Assembly: GCF_009377175.1 (NCBI RefSeq)
Contig: NZ_VJZD01000036.1
Location: 1 to 52,921 of the forward strand
Direction: 5' to 3'
From: Streptomyces adustus
GTDB taxonomy: Bacteria; Actinomycetota; Actinomycetes; Streptomycetales; Streptomycetaceae
DNA length: 52,921 bases
Below, piece by piece: positions 15,414 to 21,030 of this stretch. How positions within the stretch are numbered: the stretch's first letter is position 1; each line of letters starts with the position of its first letter. The translations under genes and the position numbers were made by a program. The notes below the pieces were generated by a model, which saw only the letters and a list, made by a program, of their open reading frames with translations, was not told the origin of the DNA and did not search any database.

Positions 15414-15926
15414 TCAGGAGGCCCGGGTGAAGCGGAGCGTGGTGGTGATCGTGGTCAGGCCGCGGATCATGCCCAGTTGGTTCCAGCCCATGCCGAACTC
15501 CGCCCGGTCCACCGTGAATTCGGCGGCCAGCGTGAGCGCCTCGGCGTCCGCCGCGGTCACTCGGGCCGGGAAGGACAGCGGCCGGCTGATGCCGCGCACG
15601 GTCAGCTGACCGGACACCTCCACCGCGCCGTCGCCGCCCCGCTCGACGTGGCGCGCCACGAAGGTGATCTCCGGGTGGTTCTCGGCGTCGAAGAGGTCGG
15701 CGGACCGCAGGTGGGTGTCGCGCTTGGCGTTCTTGGTGTCCAGGGAGGCGACGTCCAGGGTGAGGGTGCCGGTGGCGGTGCCGTCGGCGGCGACCTCGCC
15801 CTGACCGGTCACGGCGCCGAAGACGCCCTTGACGGTGACCAGGCCCCACATCGTCCGGTGCCGGAGCTCGACGGCGGAGGCGCTCGGGTCGAGCTGCCAG
15901 AGTCCGGTTTCCACGGCGACGGTCAT
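15414..15926 (-). CDS. YceI family lipid-binding protein
   Basis: The product is 170 aa. It has the YceI pattern: W-Q-L-D-P-S-A-S-A-V-E-L-R-H at the start, V-K-G-V-F-G-A-V-T-G, T-x-N-A-K-R-D-T-H-L-R-S-A-D-L-F-D-A-E-N-H-P-E-I-T-F and a final M-G-W-N-Q. The fold is a lipocalin-like barrel that binds polyisoprenoid or amide lipids. There is no signal peptide, so unlike E. coli YceI it is cytoplasmic. GAGAAGGATC precedes ATG 15926. The gene is divergent from a MarR gene and its promoter overlaps the MarR-type palindromes, so it is the likely regulated target. Confidence 0.93.
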   Translation of the reverse strand: MTVAVETGLWQLDPSASAVELRHRTMWGLVTVKGVFGAVTGQGEVAADGTATGTLTLDVASLDTKNAKRDTHLRSADLFDAENHPEITFVARHVERGGDGAVEVSGQLTVRGISRPLSFPARVTAADAEALTLAAEFTVDRAEFGMGWNQLGMIRGLTTITTTLRFTRAS

Positions 15927-15943
15927 GATCCTTCTCCAGGTGG

Positions 15944-16020
15944 TCCAAATTTGGATGTTCGAGGTCCGTCACAGTAGCTGGACATCCAAATTTGAACAAC
16001 CTACTAATCCAAAAATGGAC
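15944..16020. promoter_or_regulatory. MarR-type operators between the yceI and marR genes
   Basis: A perfect 12-bp palindrome TCCAAATTTGGA lies at 15944-15955. A 13-bp block CAAATTTGGATGT (15946-15958) is repeated in perfect inverted form at 15982-15994, and a third related half ATCCAAAAATGGAC lies at 16007-16020. The AT-rich boxes stand out from the GC-rich flanks and cover the divergent promoters, as expected for autoregulation by the neighbouring MarR dimer and control of yceI. Confidence 0.75.
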
Positions 16021-16039
16021 AACAGGTAGACTCGACCCC

Positions 16040-16564
16040 ATGGCAGTCCCCGATGAGCAGCCCGCCGACCTGCCTTCCGACCTGCCCGAATGCCCGTCCA
16101 TGCAGGGCACGGGACTGCTGCCCGCCGAGCTGCGCGCCTGGATGCTCCTGCTCGCCGCGACGGGCGCGGTGGAACAGCGACTGCGCAGCGTGGTCAAGGA
16201 GCGGCTCGACGTCTCGCACGACGAGTTCCTGGTGCTGTGCCTGCTGGCGGAGATGCCCCGGGAGGGCATCCGGATGACCCGGATCGCGGACCTCCTGGGC
16301 CGCCCCAAGACCCGGCTCACCTACCAGATCGCCTGCCTCCAGCACGCCGGGCTCGTCACCCGCAGGTCGGTCCACGACGACCGGCGCGGCGTCGAGGTCG
16401 CCCTCACCGACAAGGCCCGCCGGCTGCTGCGGGAGGCCTCGGACCAGCTCGCCGAGACGGTGACCGAGGCGCTCGCAAGTGTGATGGGACCGGAGCAGCG
16501 CGAGGCGGCGTGCGGGCTGCTGCCCGGCCTCACCGGGAACGACCGGAGCACCACGACACCGTAG
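16040..16564 (+). CDS. MarR family transcriptional regulator
   Basis: The product is 174 aa from ATG 16040; an in-frame ATG-less extension to 15992 would overlap the operators. After a 30-residue acidic/Pro-rich tail, helix 1 has WMLLLAATGAVEQRLRSVVK. The winged-helix segment is RMTRIADLLGRPKTRLTYQI, then LQHAGLVTRRSVHDDRRGVE with the D-x-R-G wing of MarR proteins, and a C-terminal dimerisation helix. It most likely represses itself and yceI through the palindromes just upstream. The inducing ligand is unknown; no redox Cys of the OhrR type is placed near the N-terminus. Confidence 0.92.
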   Translation: MAVPDEQPADLPSDLPECPSMQGTGLLPAELRAWMLLLAATGAVEQRLRSVVKERLDVSHDEFLVLCLLAEMPREGIRMTRIADLLGRPKTRLTYQIACLQHAGLVTRRSVHDDRRGVEVALTDKARRLLREASDQLAETVTEALASVMGPEQREAACGLLPGLTGNDRSTTTP

Positions 16565-16625
16565 GCACCCCAACCGCCCCTCCGTACTCGGCTCGGGCAC
16601 CCCGCCCGCCCCCTTCGGACACGGC

Positions 16626-17174
16626 TCAGGCGGCCGCCTCGGCCAGCAGGTCCAGCAGGGTCGCCCGGGCCCGTGCCACCCGGGACCGGACGGTGCCGAC
16701 CGGACAGCCGCTCAACGCGGCCGCGTCCGCGTACGGCAGTCCGAGCAGCTGGGTGAGCACGAACGCCTCGCGCCGCTCGACCGGCAGCAGCCCCAGCAGA
16801 TCCACCAGGGCGACCCCCTCGTCAAAACCGGGCAGGTCGCGCGGCTGGGCGCGCTCGACCGCCGACTGCCAGTCCGGTACGTCGCTCAGCCGGGGCCGGG
16901 CGGCCGTGTACCGGTAGCTGTCGATCACCGCGCGGCGGGCGATGGACAGCAGCCAGGACCGGGCGGAGGACCGCCCTTCGAAGCGGTGCAGACTGCCCAG
17001 CGCCCGCAGGAACGTGTCCTGGGCCAGATCGTCGACCGCCTGCGGATCGGCGCACAGATGGGCGACGTACCGCAGGACGTCGCGTTGCAGCGCGCGCACC
17101 AGTTGCTCGACCGCCCGCGCGTCACCGCCCCGGGCGGCCAGCGCCCAGGCGGTGACCGACTCGTCGGTCGACAT
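16626..17174 (-). CDS. ECF-family RNA polymerase sigma factor
   Basis: The product is 182 aa from ATG 17174. Region 2 is clear (LVRALQRDVLRYVAHLCADP, then VDDLAQDTFLRALGSLHRFE and SWLLSIARRAVIDSYRY), followed by a linker and region 4 (LLPVERREAFVLTQLLGLPY, then ADAAALSGCPVGTVRSRVAR). It lacks region 3, as expected for group 4 factors. No zinc-binding anti-sigma gene is adjacent. The nearest same-strand gene upstream encodes a Met/His-rich membrane protein, which could be its sensor or its target. The 262-bp gap between them (17175-17436) shows no gene. Confidence 0.93.
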   Translation of the reverse strand: MSTDESVTAWALAARGGDARAVEQLVRALQRDVLRYVAHLCADPQAVDDLAQDTFLRALGSLHRFEGRSSARSWLLSIARRAVIDSYRYTAARPRLSDVPDWQSAVERAQPRDLPGFDEGVALVDLLGLLPVERREAFVLTQLLGLPYADAAALSGCPVGTVRSRVARARATLLDLLAEAAA

Positions 17175-17436
17175 CGCTTTGCCGCTTGCGCTGTACGAGG
17201 CGCTTCCGCTGCACGAAGTGGGCGGGGAGCCGGGCAGGGTGGAGGGGATCACCTGGTGTCCTTCTCGGATCGTCCGGCGCACCACGGGCGGCCCGGGGTG
17301 CCCCGGATCCGGACCTCGGCGCATACGACGGCGCGGACGGTCCGGTGAGCGGGGAGACACGGCCGCGGCGGCGCCTGCGCGCTCGTACGACCGTGGCCCG
17401 GGGCGCACAGGGGCGGCCCCGGGTCGCCGGCTGCCG

Positions 17437-18162
17437 TCAGGCGGCAGCGGTCCCCGCGGGCGGCCCCCGGGAGGTGATCGCGTGGACGAGAAGGAGAAGA
17501 CGGGGAGCCCGGTCCGAGCGGGGCCGGCCCACGCCCGGACGCGGACGGTCCGCCGGGGCGGGCAGGGCGAGCAGCAGCCGCAGGGGCGCCGCGAGCCGAC
17601 CGGCCACGGTTCGCAGGATGCGGAACACGGCCTTTTCGCCGTGCGCCAGCCAGAGCCCGCACAGCAGGGCGGCCAGAAGGTGTGCGCCGAACATGCCGTA
17701 CGAGGACGAGCCATCGCCCATGAGGGGATCGCCACCGAGGAACTGCCCCATGCGATCCATATGGTCAACGTGATCCATATGAACCATGCGATCCACATGT
17801 CCCAGGGAGTCCATGGGATCCATGGACGACATGGATCCCATGTCCATACCACCCATGCCCATATCCATGTTCATGTGCGGGTTCATGGTGGCGGCCATGT
17901 CCGTGGGCGTCGACTGGGCGAGGGCGAACGCCGAGTGCAGTGCCGTCTGGGCGGCGACGACGGCGGTCACGACCAGCGGCAACCCGCGCTCACGGCCCGT
18001 CAGACACCAGCCGAGGGCACCGGTCACGACCACGGCGGCGGCCAGCACCCGACCGGGCACGTACGCGCCCGACATCATGACGTGCCCCAGGGCGGCGAGC
18101 AGCACGCAGACGGCCGCGAACACCGCGGCCCGTGCCGTGCGCGAACACCAACCCGCCGTCAT
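17437..18162 (-). CDS. Integral membrane protein with Met/His-rich putative metal-binding loop (DUF5134-like)
   Basis: The product is 241 aa from ATG 18162, preceded by AAGGA. Four hydrophobic segments precede a striking stretch at about residues 85-135 with over 15 Met and 5 His in an MD/MH-repeat pattern (MNMDMGMGGMDMGSMSSMD and HMDHVDHMDRMG), then a further membrane segment with LLAALLCGLWLAHGEKA and a basic tail. Met/His clusters of this kind bind Cu(I) in periplasmic and membrane copper proteins. The layout resembles the actinobacterial DUF5134 group. The ECF sigma gene lies downstream on the same strand. Copper handling is inferred from composition; no other copper gene is visible. Confidence 0.8.
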   Translation of the reverse strand: MTAGWCSRTARAAVFAAVCVLLAALGHVMMSGAYVPGRVLAAAVVVTGALGWCLTGRERGLPLVVTAVVAAQTALHSAFALAQSTPTDMAATMNPHMNMDMGMGGMDMGSMSSMDPMDSLGHVDRMVHMDHVDHMDRMGQFLGGDPLMGDGSSSYGMFGAHLLAALLCGLWLAHGEKAVFRILRTVAGRLAAPLRLLLALPAPADRPRPGVGRPRSDRAPRLLLLVHAITSRGPPAGTAAA

Positions 18163-18270
18163 GCCGCCCCATCCTTGCACCCGGGTTTCAGGTCGTCAGA
18201 CGTGAGTACGGATTTTCCCGGCCGGGACTCGGGTCCGGCTCGACCGTTCTTCGCCGGTCGGCCGCTCGGC

Positions 18271-19161
18271 TCAGCCGGCGGGCTTCTCGTCGAAGCTCGC
18301 GAAGTAGGCGGCGACCATGTCCTCGTCGGCGTGTCCCTGCGCGGCGGCGCGCTCCAGGCGTTCGGCGCTCGCGGCGGCCACGTCGAGCCGGACACCGTGG
18401 CGCGCACCGGCCTCCACGATCAGCCGGGCGTCCTTCGCCGCGGTCGTCACCGCGAAGGACGGCGGGGAGAGCCGCCCCTCCAGCACGAGTTCGGACTTGG
18501 CACGCAGATAACCCATGTCGAGCGGGCCGCCCGCGATCAGGTCGAAGAAGCTCCGCGGGTCCACCCCCAGCCCCTTCGCCAGGGCCAGCACCTCGCCGGT
18601 GGCGGCGGTGGCCGCGAGGACCCAGCTGTTGGCGACGAGCTTCAGCCCGCTGGCGCTGCCGGCCGCGCCGTCCTCGCCGGTCCACACCGTACGGGAGCCC
18701 ACGGCGTCGAACACCGGCGTCACCAGGTCCCGCGCCTCGGCCGGACCGGCGGCCAGGACGGTCAGCTGCCCGGCCTCCGCGGGCTGGCGGGTGCCCAGCA
18801 CGGGGGCGTCGTAGAAGTGCAGGCCGTGCTCGCGGGCGAAGGCGGCCAGCTCGTCGATCGCCTCGACACCGGCGGTCGTCGCCTGCACCCAGGCGGTGCC
18901 GGGCCGCAGCGCGGGCGCCGCCTGGCGCATCACGTCCAGGGCAGCGCGGCCGTCGTACAGCATGGTCACGACGACGTCGGTGCCCTGGACCGCCTCGGCG
19001 GGGTCACCGGCGACGTACGCGCCGTCGGCGGCCAGCGGTTGCGCCTTGTCCCGACTGCGGTTCCAGACCCGGACGGCATGTCCGGCACGAGCCAGATTGC
19101 GGGCCATCGCGGCACCCATGATCCCGGTGCCCAGGACGCTCACGCTGCGCTTGTCACTCAT
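18271..19161 (-). CDS. NAD(P)-dependent beta-hydroxyacid dehydrogenase (3-hydroxyisobutyrate dehydrogenase family)
   Basis: The product is 296 aa from ATG 19161. The N-terminal Rossmann motif is VSVLGTGIMGAAMARNLARA (GxGxMG). The substrate-binding segment is YDAPVLGTRQPAEAGQLTVL, where the usual D-A-P-V-S-G carries L-G. The catalytic Lys lies in GLKLVANSW (K-x-x-x-N). The C-terminal helical domain follows with D-x-G-Y-L and a K-D in TTAAKDARL. These enzymes oxidise 3-hydroxyisobutyrate-like acids or reduce glyoxylate/succinic semialdehyde; some actinobacterial relatives are imine reductases, so the substrate is open. The open frame continues upstream through an 18-bp tandem repeat, which is excluded here as non-coding. 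Confidence 0.92.
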   Translation of the reverse strand: MSDKRSVSVLGTGIMGAAMARNLARAGHAVRVWNRSRDKAQPLAADGAYVAGDPAEAVQGTDVVVTMLYDGRAALDVMRQAAPALRPGTAWVQATTAGVEAIDELAAFAREHGLHFYDAPVLGTRQPAEAGQLTVLAAGPAEARDLVTPVFDAVGSRTVWTGEDGAAGSASGLKLVANSWVLAATAATGEVLALAKGLGVDPRSFFDLIAGGPLDMGYLRAKSELVLEGRLSPPSFAVTTAAKDARLIVEAGARHGVRLDVAAASAERLERAAAQGHADEDMVAAYFASFDEKPAG

Positions 19162-19204
19162 CTTCGGGGTTTCCTGTTCGTCGGGCCGAGGAGCCGCGCG
19201 GGTC

Positions 19205-19251
19205 TCGGACTGTGCGGGAGTATCGGACTGTGCCGGGGTCTCGGACTGTGC
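19205..19251. repeat. Three copies of an 18-bp direct repeat
   Basis: TCGGACTGTGC begins at 19205, 19223 and 19241, giving an exact 18-base period. The repeats lie 44-90 bases upstream of the dehydrogenase ATG, on the face where a promoter or operator would be. The spacing is close to two helical turns, so side-by-side protein binding is possible. They could also be an in-frame peptide repeat if translation began further upstream. Confidence 0.6.
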
Positions 19252-19430
19252 AGGTCTTGGGCCGACTACCCCAGGGTGGCGCGGACCGGGCCGTCCAGCC
19301 ATGTCTGATGGTCGTTGAGCATCGGATCCGGCGCTCGCCGGCCAGGCGTGCCACGGCCCGCAACCGAAGGCGGACGGATCACGTCAAGGACTTCGGCAGC
19401 CGCCGCACCCACCGCACGGGGAGACACGCG

Positions 19431-19820
19431 ATGACGCAAGCGGGTCCGTCGGGCCCTCCGCGACTCCGGTCCGGCGGGATCCTGTTCGGTGGCCTCTTCG
19501 GGGGCCTGACCGCGGTGGTCTCCCTCACCGCCATCGGGAGGGTGTGGGCGGCGTGTGACATCGGCACCGACGCGGCGGCCGACAGCATGACCCTGCTCTT
19601 CCTCGCCCCGCCCATCTGGATCGCCACGACCGTCGCGTGGGTCGTCCTGTAAGGCACCCTGGGCAGACGCCACCCCGCTTCGGCACTGACCGCCGGGATC
19701 GCCTTCACCGTCTGGTCCACGTGGTTCCTGGTGACCTGGCTGGGGATCGCCGACCCCTACCCCGACCCGATCTGCCCGGGCAACGTCCCGCCCTGGTGGC
19801 CGGATCACCTCCCCACCTGA
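19431..19820 (+). pseudogene. Small membrane protein gene interrupted by an in-frame TAA
   Basis: From ATG 19431 (GGGGAG upstream) the frame encodes a four-helix membrane protein. Helices 1 and 2 (GILFGGLFGGLTAVVSLTAI; MTLLFLAPPIWIATTVAWVV) are followed by TAA at 19650-19652. The same frame then continues without another stop through a further hydrophobic helix (GIAFTVWSTWFLVTWLG) and a Trp/Pro-rich tail to TGA 19818. Codon bias is the same on both sides. One base change (for example CAA to TAA) explains the break. The 73-aa product alone might still be made. Family unknown. Confidence 0.65.
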
Positions 19821-19871
19821 CCGTGCGGGGCAGCGCCACGGGCGACCGTACGGCGAAGCGGCTCGCCGTGC

Positions 19872-20882
19872 TCACACCGTCAGCCAGCCCCGCATCGCCG
19901 CCTGCACCCCCGCCTGGAACCGGGTCTGCGTGTTGAGCAACTGCATCAGACGGGTGATGCGGCGGCGGACCGTGTGGACGTGGATGTCGAGGCGCCGGGC
20001 GATCGCCTCGTCCTTCAGACCGGAGGCGAGCATGGTCAGCAACTCCCGTTCCTCGTCAGTGATCTGACTTTCCGACACTGATCCTATGGGTACGGCGCGT
20101 TCCCAGATCGCCTCGAACAGCGGCACCAGCGCGTTGCTCAGGAGCGAGTCGCTCACCACCAGCGCCGAGGCCGTCGGGTCCGCCGCGTCGGTCGGCGGCA
20201 GCAGCGTCACCCGCCGGTCGACCGTGATCAGTTTCGTCGGCAGGTCCGTGCCCACCCGGATCTGCACGCCGTGCGCGGACAGTTCGCCCAGGCCGCGGGC
20301 GCGGCCCGGGAAGCGCAGGCCCTCACGGTCCACCACGGTCCGCACCCGCACCCCGCGCCGCACCGGTTCGGTCACGTCGAGCGGGGAGGGCATCCCGTCC
20401 GGCTCGCTCGACGCGTAGGGCGGCCGGTCCAGGAGCGCCACCTCCTCTGTGGCCGAGACGAGCAGCGAGGCCACCCGCGAGGCGATCGCCTCGCCGCCCC
20501 GGACCGTCTCGATGCCGAGCGTGGGAGCACCGTGCGCGGAACTCAGCAGGTGGGCGGCCATCCGGTCCACCGCCCCGGTGAGTTCCTCCAACTCGGCCGA
20601 TCTGCGCAGCAGTTCGGCCTGGTGCAGATGGATCAGGTTGCGCAGTGCGGTGGCCGGGGCGATCGCGGCGGGCACTGCGGCCGCGCGGCCGGGCCGGGTG
20701 AAGCCGCGTTCGGAAAGGTGGTCGAGGACGACGGCCAGCCTGGAGGCGGAGAGCCCGAGGGACCGGGCGAGGACGTCCTCGGAGGGGTGTTCGGGAACAT
20801 TCAACAGGGCCTCGTAGACGCGGAGTTCCTCCGTGCCCAGCCCGAGAGCCTGCCATTGCGCGTCCAGCTTGCCCCGCTCCAC
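19872..20882 (-). CDS. TrmB/LuxR-type transcriptional regulator
   Basis: The product is 336 aa from GTG 20882. The N-terminus has a TrmB-like winged helix (LGLGTEELRVYEALLNVPEH, then VLARSLGLSASRLAVVLDHL). The centre (about 130-260) resembles the phospholipase-D-like effector domain of such regulators (LLVSATEEVALLDRPPY, VRVRTVVDREGL). The C-terminus is a LuxR/GerE HTH (ITDEERELLTMLASGLKDEA, then IARRLDIHVHTVRRRITRLM). This two-HTH layout is a common Streptomyces class. It diverges from the M4 peptidase gene across a 148-bp region with inverted and direct repeats, so control of the protease is the natural hypothesis. Confidence 0.88.
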   Translation of the reverse strand: MERGKLDAQWQALGLGTEELRVYEALLNVPEHPSEDVLARSLGLSASRLAVVLDHLSERGFTRPGRAAAVPAAIAPATALRNLIHLHQAELLRRSAELEELTGAVDRMAAHLLSSAHGAPTLGIETVRGGEAIASRVASLLVSATEEVALLDRPPYASSEPDGMPSPLDVTEPVRRGVRVRTVVDREGLRFPGRARGLGELSAHGVQIRVGTDLPTKLITVDRRVTLLPPTDAADPTASALVVSDSLLSNALVPLFEAIWERAVPIGSVSESQITDEERELLTMLASGLKDEAIARRLDIHVHTVRRRITRLMQLLNTQTRFQAGVQAAMRGWLTV

Positions 20883-20912
20883 GCCGGAATTCTCACCCGA
20901 TACGTGCAGGCC

Positions 20913-20942
20913 ACACAAGTGTGCAGGTACACAAGTGCACAC
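20913..20942. promoter_or_regulatory. Candidate operator between the regulator and the M4 peptidase
   Basis: GTGTGCA (20919-20925) is inverted as TGCACAC (20936-20942) with a 10-base spacer. ACACAAGTG is directly repeated at 20913 and 20929, a 16-base period. The cluster sits 31-60 bases upstream of the regulator start and 89 or more bases before the peptidase start, suitable for controlling both. Binding by the TrmB/LuxR protein is inferred. Confidence 0.45.
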
Positions 20943-21030
20943 CTGGAACGCATTGTTCACACCCCTGGTCCGGTACTTGCATGTCCGCATCCGATATCCG
21001 TTCACGCGTCAGTGGCACCGGAGGGGCACC

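Noticed and set aside
16090..16917. Plus-strand ORF across the MarR and sigma factor genes
   Set aside because: Arg/Pro/Ala-rich frame-shifted reading of the MarR gene with no domain content.
19162..19302. N-terminal extension of the hydroxyacid dehydrogenase through the tandem repeat
   Set aside because: It would place 47 low-complexity residues before the Rossmann motif, which in this family begins within the first ten residues; ATG 19161 fits.
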